Source: Paramecium sonneborni
Taxonomy: Eukaryota > Ciliophora > Oligohymenophorea > Peniculida > Parameciidae
Assembly: GCA_905182985.1 (NCBI GenBank)
Contig: CAJJDN010000023.1
Coordinates: 81,953 to 145,952, forward strand
Length of the DNA: 64,000 nt
Direction of reading: 5' to 3'
In this document: one piece after another, positions 35,354 through 46,261 of the stretch
Layout: every line of letters starts with the position of its first letter
How positions within the stretch are numbered: the stretch's first letter is position 1
The notes under the pieces: model-generated
The model's input: the letters and a program-made list of their open reading frames with translations, nothing else
Told to the model about the DNA's origin: nothing
Database searches by the model: none
Made by a program: the position numbers and the translations under genes

Positions 35354-37077
35354 TCATTATTATTATCTCATATTCATTCCTGAAGATTAGGATCTATTAT
35401 TCACTGAAATCTATTTATCTCTTTAACCTTCTTAAGTTATATTTTGCAACTTTTTCTTTTTTTCAAAATCTTATATAAATTATTGTCTTTTTTCTTCTGC
35501 TTCCTTCCTAATAATTTCAGCTTATTTTGATAAATTTTCTCTTTCTCTTCTTACCATTTCAGTTCTTTCATCATCCTTAGAAAGTTTCATTTCAAGTTTT
35601 GTTCTTCTTAGTTCACTTAATTATTCCATTCTTGTTAAATTATCAAATTTATCAATATCTTTGATTATTTAAAGGGTTATTCTAAATTTAAGAAAATAAT
35701 AGTACTTTTATTTTAAATCTTCTTCTTTTTTTTATTCAAGAACTTATAATTTTTATTAGGTTCTATCTAATTTCTTTTAAAGTTCTTATTTTTATTATTC
35801 TTACATCATTTCATTTTTTTATAAAATCATTTATATTTTTTATTCTTTATCTCTATATTTTTTCATTTTTTCTTCCATCTATTATCTTTATTATTCATTC
35901 AAAATTTCTTTTTTTTTTTAATATTCCTATTATTTATGTTCATAAAGTTATCTTTTTTCTTCTTCTTTTTATTAATTAGTTTGCTAAATTATTATAGATG
36001 AAGATAAATTACAATTATTTTATTAATTTACTTTTATTTCTCTTCAGCTTATTTAGCTTTCTCTAATCTAACTTTTTCAAGATATTCTTCAAATTCTTTT
36101 CTCTTTTATTCTACTTATTATTCCTTCTAATTATAATCATTTCTTTTCTTCTCAATTAAATTTTCATTATATTATTTAACAAAATGCAACTTTTTTTCTA
36201 ATTCTGCTCTTTCTTTTTCAGCCTAACTTTTTCTTTCAATAGTTCTACTTTCCATCATTTATATTCTCTTTTTCTCCTTTTATTCTAATAATTGCTTTTT
36301 ATATTCTAATTATTTCTATTATTCATTTTAAAATTATTGATTTTCTCTCTACATTTATTCTTATTTTTTCTTTCTTTCTAATTCTCTCTATTCTACTTCC
36401 TATTTTTATTTTATCATATTTTCAAGTTCTTTTTAACGTCGTTTTTATTCTTTTAAATCATTTTCTTTTGTTTTTTAGTCTTATAATTCTTTTTCCCTTT
36501 ATTCCTTCTTTTTTCTCTCCATTTCCTATTTTTATCGTAACTGTTCATTTTATTATCTTTTTTTTTATAATTCATCCTGGTATGATTTTTCTTTATCTTA
36601 TTATTTTAACATTTTTTGAAGAGCAATTTAACTCTTTCTTTCATTAATTTACTCTTATTCAACAATTTTTTCAATTTCTAATTATTATCTCCTTTTAATG
36701 TTTTCTAGCATTTTTTATTGTTTATCAGCAAAACTCATGGTAGATAAGTTTAAATTAGATATATGATTTGAATTTCTACTAACATTATTATCTTCCTAAA
36801 GTATTTTTTATCTTTAAGATCTGATAATGTTAATTCTTCTCTTTCTTTTATCTTCTAAATGTTTTTCAATCTCTGTTATCATGTCTTCAGTTAATTATGT
36901 ACCAACTGTATCACGTTGCTTTATTAATTATACAACCTATTCTCTAGTCTTTTTAAATAATTCATTAGGATGGATGCCTTCCCTTCTACATGCTTCTTAT
37001 AATCTTGGAGTTAGAGTGGTTTGGGTTATATTATAGAAATCTCTATCAGATAGAATCAATATAATACTATTATTCAT
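35354..37077 (-). CDS. Long coiled-coil protein, 556 aa
   Basis: The frame runs from an ATG at 37075-37077. An in-frame internal ATG at 36736-36738 would lose a conserved-looking head (TLTPRLQEACRREGIHPNEL, FKKTREQVVQLIKQRDTVG). That TPRLQEACRREGI.P.EL head recurs in ciliary/centriolar coiled-coil proteins as far as I know, hence the longer start. Two introns (29 and 24 nt) are removed. The remaining ~450 residues are an almost continuous Glu/Lys/Gln coiled coil (EIEKIVEQEQINERKSQIAL, AEKERAELEKKLHFVKQ). On the plus strand this appears as long pyrimidine-rich DNA. It is probably a structural cortex or axoneme component. Confidence 0.75.
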
Positions 37078-37537
37078 AATCACTTGACATTAATCTTTTT
37101 TTTTATTATTATTCTATAGGCATACTTATTTTTTATTGAAATCTTAAAAAAAAGTTTTGAATATCAAAATTTAGATTCTAAAAACAGATTATCAAATAAT
37201 TAGATTAAATCTTACAAATTGAAATATTTAATAAGAATTTAGATAGCCATATTTTCTATACTCTATCATTTTTTCAATTGTTACTAGATTTGCTGAATTT
37301 CATTATCATTAACAATAACATATTTTTAGGTAATAATTTCTTATTGTTATTTATAATTAAGATTTATGATAGAACAATCATATACAGCTTTAATAATAAA
37401 TAATAAAAAACTGAAAAGAAATAAATATAAAAATATGATTAATCTGATTTTAATTAAAATATTTTTATATTTATTACTTTAAATTATAATAATAAGATTT
37501 ATTATGGTATTATTTTTAAAATTTTTATGATATGATA
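37078..37537. other. Intergenic AT-rich stretch
   Basis: About 460 nt with T-rich and A-rich runs and only short chance frames. No RNA gene, repeat or conserved motif could be identified. It lies between two minus-strand genes and should contain the promoter of the coiled-coil gene. Confidence 0.5.
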
Positions 37538-38727
37538 TCATTTCATTTCAATTTATTATTCTTTTTCTAAATAGATAAGGTCTATTTCATCATTTCTGGA
37601 ATTGAACTCAACAGTTTATTACATTTCATCAATTTATTATTATTGATATTCTTCATATTTTGAAAAACTTAATAATAATTCTTCTAAAGCCTATCTGATA
37701 TTGGAGATTTTCGTAATCACATCATTTGTAAATTCTTCCTCTTTTTATAAAAAATGTAAATGATTTTATTACTGAAGATATTCTGGAGAATTTCTTTTTT
37801 CTTCCAATGTTTATTCTAATTCTTTGATACGTTATTCAAGTTTATCATTATCACAACAAGCTATGTCCCAATTATTAAACTATTTTTATATAATAAGCTT
37901 ACTTTTTGTAAAAGGAATACTAAGAATATGATTTGAGGAGTCTAATTTTATTTTTATTATTAAGAATCAAGTAAAAGCCTAAGCATTTATCGACTATCTT
38001 TATTTAGTTCTTATCTATTATAAATAGCAAATTTTGCTAATAAGGGACATAACTTAAATTTTAACTTTTCGTTTCCTTATTATTGTAATCCTTTTTCCTT
38101 ATTGATAGATATGAAGAGATACTTTCATCCAATTAGAAGGAGCTTCAACTTCAGTTTTAGTTTCTCCCTTTGACAAAACATTTTCAATAAATTCTTCTAG
38201 ATTGAAAGTCTTAGCTCCATAAAAGAGACGATAACAAATCTTTAAAATTTCTTTTAAATCACCATCTGAAAGATCCTTTTTGATAGTTTTAAGCCAATCT
38301 TCAATTTTTTTATGTTTCATTTCACAAATCAAAGTAATCAATTCTTCTTTTTCTTTTTATAAAGTTTCTCTTGAATGTTTATCTTTTTCAACTTAAGCAG
38401 AATTAATGGCATTTTCATAATCATTGATCTCTTACTAATTGAAGTAATAGATAAAATAATAATTACTTCCTAAACTTCTTAGTAATATTCAATAGTTGAG
38501 ATTTATTCTCTAAGTGAATCTAAGACTTCGCAATTCAAATCATATTATTCATCAAGTTCTTTTAATCTTTCTTCTAAGTTTGTTTTATAGTTATCTAATC
38601 CACTTTTTGTATCATTTAAATAATTGTTAATTTTGTTAGTTTGTTCCTTCAAGAACTCATACCATACCTTACATTATTTGTCATAGATTGAAATATCTTT
38701 TCTTCGATTATCATCCTCAAAATTCAT
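37538..38727 (-). CDS. Coiled-coil protein with globular middle, 369 aa
   Basis: Three introns (32, 25 and 23 nt) give 370 codons. The N-terminal ~130 residues are coiled coil (YEFLKEQTNKINNYLNDTKS, LKELDEQYDLNCEVLDSL). A more globular part follows (KKIEDWLKTIKKDLSDGDLK, ILKICYRLFYGAKTFNLEEF, SNWMK). The tail is again coiled (LEQRIKELEQTLEEKRNS, RQALEELLLSFSKYEEYQ). I recognise no named family. The N-terminal coil and conserved-looking WMK segment suggest a structural or cargo-adaptor role. The neighbouring B-box gene stops 36 nt upstream on the same strand. Confidence 0.7.
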
Positions 38728-38762
38728 GTCAGATGTTCAATTAAATAAAAATAATTTAAAAC

Positions 38763-40188
38763 TCAATTTATCGTTACTTTAACATTACTCTTGTAAATCA
38801 AGATATAAGGTTTAATGTTATCTCCTGTCATATTATATAATTATCCTTCATATCTAGTTTTATTTTCACTATCTGTCAATATCAATTTACTAATATTCTA
38901 ATTATCAATAATACTTTTCATCTAAATTAATCTTAAAAGCCAACACTAATCCCTTCTTCATATTTTTATGAAACAAAGTTTAAATTGGTTCTATTTTCTC
39001 TCCCAATTATTGCTTCATATGAAAAGATCCAATAGCTGCTCCTCTCACAATATCAACAGCACAACATTATTGTGTTTGATACATTATTGAATATGTGGCC
39101 ATTTGATCTTTAACCAAATCTTCTACAACTCCTATGTAAACTCTATGTAGATGTTGATATTCTTATTATTAAAATATTCCAGAATTGCTAATATGACCAC
39201 CAATGGTATGTTAAGAGTATGGATTATACAATTAAGGAGAATTATTCACTATTGATGCCAATCCTTCTTATTATTCTTCTTGTTTCGATTATTCATTTTA
39301 TATGTATTCGATTGCTATTTAAAATTCATAGATTCCCTTAGAAAGTGTGCATGATCCATAAATCAATTATACTTCATCTTGATCATTAAATATAAACTAT
39401 TTTCCTTTTATGATCTCCTAAATATTAGCATCTTCTTCCTAAGAAAGCAATGATTTATAGAAAAAGATGGCTAAAAGATATAGATAATCTTATTATTACA
39501 ATCATCTTTTCTCATGAAGTTTTTTATCGACTCTAATGAATTGCAAATTTCACTTACTACCATATCTTTAAATTCCTGAGGTAATCCATCTTATTTTGAT
39601 CCTTATGTTGATTAATTTTAGCAAACATTCTGTAAGTTTTATCTATCCTTAATTATCTGAGATATGAAATCATTTATCTAATTTCACATTATTTTCATAC
39701 CTATTCTTCACTTGATTCTCCCCTATTAAATTTTCCTAATTACTCTTTTAACTTTTCAAATTCATAGGAATTGAAGTATGAATTTAAGATTTCTTTATTA
39801 TGTTTCATTTGAATAGTTTTTTGTTTTGATTCCTATTCCAATAACTTCAATTTGATTTACTTTAAATAGCCTAAAGGTTTGATATATATTAAAAAGAACT
39901 TTTTAATGATTATTGTAATTGATTTGAAATCATATTGAGTTTTTCTTTATGTACTAATTCATCCTCAGAAAATTTGATAATTTATTATTCATTTTGAGTA
40001 TTTGCAAACATTTCTACACAATTTTATTTCTTTTAGATTTCTGAAATCAACACACAACTTTTTATATGCGATTTATGTAAGGAGAGAAGACATTTCTAAC
40101 AACCAAGTCGATCCTCTGAACATGAATTAAATAAACACATAATTGTAATTCTTTGTTCAGGATGATAATCACAGGTATTATTGTTCAT
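38763..40188 (-). CDS. B-box zinc-finger protein, 439 aa
   Basis: Four introns (25, 29, 23 and 29 nt) are removed. Residues 1-50 form a B-box-like finger with spaced Cys/His (CDYHPEQRITIMCLFNSC, CQKCLLSLHKSHIKSC). A coiled-coil follows (LKLLEQESKQKTIQMKH, FEKLKEQLGKF). The C-terminal ~220 residues look like a beta-rich, SPRY-like domain (HTIGGHISNSGIFQ, RVYIGVVEDLVKDQMATYSI, GAAIGSFHMKQQLGE, GLVLAFKINLDEKNKLIL). B-box, coil and SPRY together recall TRIM proteins, though no RING is present. Many such proteins exist in Paramecium and their functions are unknown. The SPRY assignment is tentative. Confidence 0.75.
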
Positions 40189-40217
40189 TTAATTTAATAT
40201 ATAAATTTCAATCTTTT

Positions 40218-41202
40218 ATGCTTTCAACACAAGTATTTAACTCTTTTGCTCAAAGATAAAGTAATGGAATAATAAAATTATTGGCATATGGAGTCTTCTT
40301 TGGTGGAGCATATGGATGTGCTTGGCATTAATGGAGAGGTGCTTAACAGAAATAACTTTATGAGAAGGTTGAAAGTGAAATTACAGAATGGAAACCATTA
40401 ACAATAAATGGTTTAAATGCTTCAAGATATCCATGGGCTCGTAATATTAGAGATTGGGAATTCAAATTAGTGAAATTATATGGATATTTCCGAGTACCTA
40501 TAAAATAACTAATGATAGGATGAAAGATTTTTTGTTAGAAGAGAAAGAGAAGGTAGAGATGGTTTTCTAGTGTTTGCTCCATTTGTAACAGCATTATAAT
40601 TTAATGATACTGAATAAGATCCAGAATAAACCACTAAATCTTAAGTTATGGTTAATTTAGGTTGGGTACCAAAAGATAATATAAGTGATATCTAAATGGG
40701 ATAAGAACCTATTGGTACAACTGTATAGATTTTTAATTTATATTAAGACATATGAAAATGTTCCTCATAACGAGGATGATGATTAATTAACAGGATTTAA
40801 TAGAAACATAGCTAATATGGAAGAAGATTATTAAATGCCTTTTGTAGAATTTGTTGGTATGGTCAGAAGAGGAGAAGAGGAAGATATTTTAAAAGGACGT
40901 CGTAATTGGCCAAGAGAAGGAGTCTACAATTACATAGATTTATGGTTTATGTCCAGATTATATAGATCTTTCAATTTGGTATAAAATGTTTGATGATTTT
41001 ATCATAGACTGATTCCTCATCTGCATACATTGAAAGATTAGTATAAGAATACGATGAAGAATCTGCCAATTTGTATCCCATCCCAGCAACTAAAGATAAT
41101 TTCGATAAGCCTTTACCAACACCATAAACTCATTAAGCTTATTCATTATTTTTCGGGTTATCATCTATAATGTCTCTAGCCCTATTAGCCATTAGAAGAT
41201 GA
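40218..41202 (+). CDS. SURF1: SURF1-like cytochrome c oxidase assembly factor
   Basis: A 301-residue protein with introns of 25, 25 and 29 nt. It has a membrane helix near each end (KLLAYGVFFGGAYGCAWHQW and AYSLFFGLSSIMSLALLAI), the SURF1 topology. Between them lie ERFFVRREREGRDGFLVFAP, the strongly conserved MVNLGWVPKD (family: LVNRGWVP) and a late NYIDLWFMSRLY. SURF1 acts in the inner mitochondrial membrane in heme-copper oxidase assembly. The start is basic with few acids, consistent with import. It is divergent from the B-box gene, with only 29 nt between the starts. The CKS1 gene follows 80 nt downstream. Confidence 0.85.
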
Positions 41203-41282
41203 ATATCAAGATTAAATATTATACCATATTCCAAAATATAAGCAGTTATTATTTTAAATTTAATTTATTTAACTACTATTTA

Positions 41283-41588
41283 ATGCCACATTACCCTGAA
41301 GATATTGAATATTCTGATAAATATTAGGATGACTATTATGAATACAGGCATGTCATTCTGCCAAAGCATATTTTTAAAAAAATAACAAAAGGTATATATA
41401 AAATATTCAATATTCTAGGAAAATTATTAAGTGAAATGGAATGGAGAAATCTAGGAGTCTAATAATCCAGAGGTTGGGTTCATTATGAATGTCATAGACC
41501 AGAACCACATATTTTACTATTTAGAAGACCAAAAGGAACGGATCCTAATAGTGGATTACCACCATAAGGATTCTCTGCTCCATATTGA
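41283..41588 (+). CDS. CKS1: Cyclin-dependent kinase regulatory subunit (CKS1)
   Basis: Codes for 92 residues after intron 41392-41418 (27 nt). It is complete and textbook-like: [58 protein letters not shown]. The YxYRHV phosphate-binding strand and the [10 protein letters not shown] hinge and strand-exchange motif are all present. CKS1 docks on CDKs and reads phosphothreonine on substrates. The tail [17 protein letters not shown] adds about ten residues compared with yeast or animal forms. Its stop lies 42 nt from the stop of the convergent secreted-protein gene. Confidence 0.95.
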
Positions 41589-41630
41589 TATAGTTTAATC
41601 CATTTAACACAAATTATTATAATACTCATT

Positions 41631-42151
41631 TCAAATAAAATCTAGTAATACTCTCAATCTCATAAACTCATCATTATGATGATTCTCTGGAATTTTAAAT
41701 TTTATTTCCATTACATCTGATCTCTCCTTTAGGTATATTAAGATTGACCAAATATTGTTCTTTAGTTCATTCACCTCTATTTAAGCACTTTTAGGTTTCT
41801 TAAAAACTATATCACTAAAATTATTTAATCTAATTATAACATCAATTCTAATTAATTTCTTATTCTTATTGGAATCAATCTTGCATCATTCCAAAATTAT
41901 TCCAATGTACTAACAAACTTTTTCTTTGCTTACTCTACTTTTACATTATAAATTTCTAAATGTAAAAAATTAATATCATCATCATCAATCAAACCTTTTA
42001 TTTTATCATTTCTATTTATTAGAATTTTTGAATTTGTTAATTTAAATCCAGACTCTTTATGAGCAATTAATTCCACTTCCTCAATTGGTATTTATACTGA
42101 TAAAGAACTTAAAATTATTGAGAAAATTATGAAAATCTAATAAAATAGCAT
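41631..42151 (-). CDS. Secreted or membrane-anchored protein, 161 aa, unknown
   Basis: The frame needs one long 35-nt intron (starting gttagtacat). Without it the frame hits TGA. A clear signal peptide opens the protein (MLFYQIFIIFSIILSSLSV). The mature part (IPIEEVELIAHKESGFKLTN, RNDKIKGLIDDDDINFLHLE, IRIDVIIRLNNFSDIVFKKP, VMEIKFKIPENHHNDEFMRL) looks like a small beta-sandwich. No named family is recognised. It could be a lumenal ER or Golgi protein. The following minus-strand gene begins 21 nt downstream in chromosome order (its stop at 42172). Confidence 0.7.
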
Positions 42152-42171
42152 AATTATTAAATATGATATAT

Positions 42172-44213
42172 TCAATTTAATTAAGTATTGATTAGTGATT
42201 ATAGACTTCCTCTTTTTATTTTCTGTGTTGGAGATAAAGTTTAGAATGTTTTAAATGTTGATTACTATATTTCATTAGAAATAAAGCACTATAAATATGG
42301 ATTTGAATCTAGCTCATTCAATTGATATATAAATTCATTCAAATCTTCATAGATTGTAAAACTTATCTTTGTATATGGAGCAAAATTTCGAAATGACAAA
42401 GAGTCTTCCATATTTTATGATTGAGTATCTTTAAAATTAATTTGATTATTTGGTCCTAATTGGCAAACTAAATATTATGCTAAAGGTAAGCCCAAAGTAC
42501 TAAATGGCTCTGTACTTCCTCTCAAATACATTTCTTAATTCTTCTATTACAATGAAGAATCAATATCTAATAAAGATATTTGACTCTTTGTTGCTTTCTA
42601 GGCCTTTATATTAAAATTTTAAATCTAATCACTTAAATTTTAGATATTTTCATAATAGTGATTAACTCCCCAATTCCTTTTTTTATGATCAGTATATGAT
42701 GATGTTTTTCGTAGTGCTTCTTAAATCTAGTGTGGAATCTTTAAGTTTTGATGTTTCATTGTTATTTTTAAACAACCTCTTTAATGTTTCATTCTTTTAA
42801 ATTTAATTTAGATTGGAAATCCTTATGGATGGCACTCATATAATACTTTTTCATCATTTGATATAATAGCCAACATAATCTTTATAAATTCAGAAATACT
42901 CAGAATAATGGATATCATTTTTGATCTATCTGTTTTCAATATTATATTCATTTTTATCTAATTATTAGTAAATTTTAGATCTTCCTTTAATTAGTTAATT
43001 AAATCAATTAATTAGAATTCATTGATTTTATATTTTAATTTACTATAAGTTATCTAAGTTATATTGTATATATTCAAGCTTTAGTTAAAAAGAGCATAAC
43101 TATTACTAATGGAATTTGTTATCTGAAACATCTATTGAACATTTGCTTTTTATTTAAGGAATTTTAACATATTTATTTAATCCTTTATATAATTTAAACA
43201 TTGTTTGCTATGATTAACTAATTGTTAGTCTCGCCATTTTAATTAGTGATTGTAGAATTCATATAAATTTTCTCCTTATTCTATAAATAATAATAGAATA
43301 GTTGGTTCAATTGAATTGAAGTAAATTTTGGTAATTTAAAATTACCATTTTTTTTAATTGTTAATAAATTAACCTACAAACTTTGTAATTTGATTATTTT
43401 AAGATTTAAACAAAAGCTCTTTTAATAATAACTCTTCAAAATTAAATTATTTTTTAGTAGGTCCTTCAAGAGGTTGAATATTTGAATCTCTTAAGAATTC
43501 TCTAAATTTTTGATCATTCAAGAAATTAAAAGTATCTCTCATAATTCTATTTATTTTATCTATCTTTAATTGACCCTGTTGTTTATCATATTTAATCAAC
43601 ACTATCCAAGTGGGTAAATATTCTTCGATTAAATTTTCATATTACAATTAAGATCTATAAGCCAAATAATGTTATCTTCTTTTCAACTCAAGCTAATAAC
43701 GAAAGAAAATAATAAATAATCTAAATAAACCATATACTATTTATCGAACTACATCCCATTGAGATATTGAAACTTCTACTCCATAACCAAGAAGCAAGAT
43801 CAAAGTTTGGCATCTAAATCGATTTCCCTATAGATATAATACTTGTCTATAATAATTTATTGTGTACTATATTTCATGATTCCCATCTCTATGGATGTGT
43901 CATTAGCTTGGTTTTAAATCATATAAATATTTAGAGTAATACTAAAAATTATGAGATTCAAGCCTTAGATTTTCTCTCTTTGAAAAGGATATTTCTAATA
44001 GAAGAATAGTATTGTCAATTCTATGCAAAGACAAATTGAAGTTGTAATAATGTAAATGACGTCGCTATTGTAATTGATTAGATTGATTATAAGATAAATT
44101 GTGATTGTGACAAGAGTAGTCTCATAAATGAATTGATTTTGTTCAATCATCCATTTTTTAAAAGAGCATTCAAGTTCAGATGATATGAAGTTTAAAGAAA
44201 ATTTCTTGATCAT
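42172..44213 (-). CDS. Multi-pass membrane protein, degenerate histidine-kinase-like
   Basis: Codes for 670 residues after one 29-nt intron (donor gtattatatc). The N-terminal 170 residues hold about six membrane helices (TLVTITIYLIINLI, VIYIITTSICLCIELTILFF, LIIFSITLNIYMIQ, LILLLGYGVEVSISQW, IVYGLFRLFIIFF). The C-terminal region has HATPase-like traces. An N-box-like TDRSKMISIILSISEFIKIM lacks the key asparagine, and a G2-box-like STLGLPLAQYLVCQLGPNNQ is present. No H-box with its phospho-histidine or DxG box was found. It therefore looks like a hybrid histidine kinase that lost catalysis, but the homology is inferred from two motifs only. Confidence 0.6.
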
Positions 44214-44701
44214 TTTTAAAAAATATATTTATTTTAAATGAAGCACTATAAGGGTGCTTGCTTTACATCATATCCAAAATCTGAAAAGTTATTTCTAATT
44301 GTATTCGAAAAATATATCTATCTCAAGAAATATCAAGTTATTTCATTTCAATTAAAAATAATACAAATTTATATTTCTTTCATTTTACAGTGAAAGTGTT
44401 TCAGCAAAATTATTAATAATTTCTTAATATAAATTTTTTATATTCTTTGATTAATAAACGAGACATTAACTTAAGATGATCATTCATTTCTTTGATTATT
44501 GATAATGATTAAATAATGATAGTCAAATAAAGTGAGAAATTTAATATATAATTTAGGTTTTATGTTTTTTTAGAAATAATTGAATTTAGGAAATAGAAAT
44601 GATTTGTTAATAGAATTTAGGAAAAAGAATAAAGGTTTATTTGTAGAATTTTCAATAGCTATAAAAATAAAATAAATTAAAATAAATTAAAATATAATAT
44701 A
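44214..44701. other. Intergenic AT-rich stretch
   Basis: About 490 nt between divergent genes. It must hold both promoters. No coding frame above chance, no repeat and no RNA gene is visible. Confidence 0.5.
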
Positions 44702-45914
44702 ATGAATCGAAATATTCCTATTGGGAATAAAATCTGTGCCACAAAGGAAATTTTTTAAAATTAAGTGATATTAAATCAACATCTCTTAACCATGAGACCA
44801 TAGATTAATATAACTGCACCAAAATAATATGATTTTCTAAAAAGTAAAAAAATTAAAGAAGCTATAAAATAATAAAAGTAATAAGAAATAGAAAGAGAAA
44901 ATTAAAATCTTATCTCTAAATTAACAAATATAATGTAACAATCATCAAGTAATATTTTATTTTTAATTTACAGATAACTCTATTTCTACTCTTCCAATAA
45001 AAAAATCAAGTACATTGAATTTCGTTCCAAAAAAGTCATTGAATAAAGATCATAGAAAAAAAGAATTGATTAAAATCGTTGTGGAAAATCAATAACTTTT
45101 AAAGAGAATATAAGATTAAAAGTCTTAATACAATGTAAAAGATTGGAATGAAGAAAGAAAATGGGTTGAAAAACACATAGCCAATATCTCAGAATATCCA
45201 TATAAAGATTTTAAGCCTACAAAAACTCTAGTTTAGTATTGGACAAACTCAAGAATAACTGAATCATAATTATAGAGTATTGTTTAAAAAAATATAATAT
45301 CTTAGAAAGAGAGAACTATATTAATAAGAAATTAGATCCTTTAATTGAAAGCAAAAGTCAATAGACAAAGTATACAATATTAAATATTCAAAAAGACAAA
45401 GAACACGATAAGACAATAATACTGAATCTAGATAAGTATTATGTCATTAAGATATTCAATAGAGGTAATTATATTAAAATAATCCTCTAGAAGTTTATTT
45501 GAATCTGATTTCTAACCATATGAACCATATCAAGATAAGGTAGCCAAAATTGTTAATGAATTGATAGAAAAGCCTTAACATTCTGAAGAAGAAATTAATT
45601 AATAAACATCTAATTAAAATTAGACTTAAGAAATTTAGGAACAAAATGTGAGAACTAATAAATCTAACAATGATGAAATTGAAAACTAATAATAATAAGA
45701 AATTATTAATTAAGAAACAATTCATATGGATGAAACTCAAAATATTTTATAAAATTCTCAAAGAAAAACTTTGGATGAAAATAATCAACAAGAAAATGAA
45801 CTTCTTAACCAAAATTCAATTCATTAAATTAATCAAGAAATTTAAACCATAGATTTTGAACAAAAGAATGAATAAATTAAAAATTAATTAAATGCAGAAG
45901 AAATTTAAGAATGA
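44702..45914 (+). CDS. Hypothetical Gln/Glu-rich protein, 379 aa
   Basis: Three introns (25, 26 and 22 nt) are required, and two of them together bypass a TGA near 45420. The N-terminal half is basic and helical (FLKSKKIKEAIKQQKQQEIE, KELIKIVVENQQLLKRIQDQ, VKDWNEERKWVEKHIANISE, TLVQYWTNSRITESQLQSIV). The C-terminal 130 residues are low-complexity Gln/Asn/Glu (EKPQHSEEEINQQTSNQNQT, DENNQQENELLNQNSIHQI). The YPYKDFKPTKTL segment looks conserved but belongs to no family I know. Exon boundaries in the centre are less certain than the ends. Confidence 0.55.
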
Positions 45915-45926
45915 ATAAAATATAAA

Positions 45927-46196
45927 ATGTTTGCATACTTTTACATATCTTATTAATTTTATTTACTATTCTATCTAGCTTTTTAGAAAATAATTATACA
46001 GAATTTTGAAAATCAAAATAAATTTAATTCTATTGATTTGCAAGAAAAATTATAGAATATATTAATATTCTATAACGGAAATTCCTTTTCTTTCAAATTA
46101 TTTACTGCTGAGTTTTTATTAAAGTAAAATGAAATATATTTTAATTATTTGGTTTCATAAAATTTAATTCAATTTGAATATTTATATTTTTTTTGA
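45927..46196 (+). CDS. Possible small secreted/membrane protein, 89 aa
   Basis: A 90-codon intron-free frame beginning with a hydrophobic stretch (MFAYFYISYQFYLLFYLAF) that could be a signal peptide. It continues with a polar part (NSIDLQEKLQNILIFYNGN, FKLFTAEFLLKQNEIYFNYL). It starts 12 nt after the previous stop on the same strand. The length is only slightly above chance in this code, so it may not be real. Confidence 0.35.
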
Positions 46197-46261
46197 GAAA
46201 ATATAGTATATAATTATTATATAAAATTACTCTTATATAATCGAGAATTACAATTAAAATA

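Noticed and set aside
36827..37036. Plus-strand 69-codon frame
   Set aside because: Antisense to the conserved head of the coiled-coil gene at 35354-37077.
35354..37077. Pyrimidine-rich low-complexity DNA considered as a satellite or regulatory tract
   Set aside because: It is fully explained by the Glu/Lys/Gln coiled-coil coded on the minus strand.
45495..45852. Overlapping frames on both strands at 45495-45740 and 45670-45852
   Set aside because: They shadow the Gln/Asn-rich C-terminal exon of the plus-strand gene at 44702-45914.
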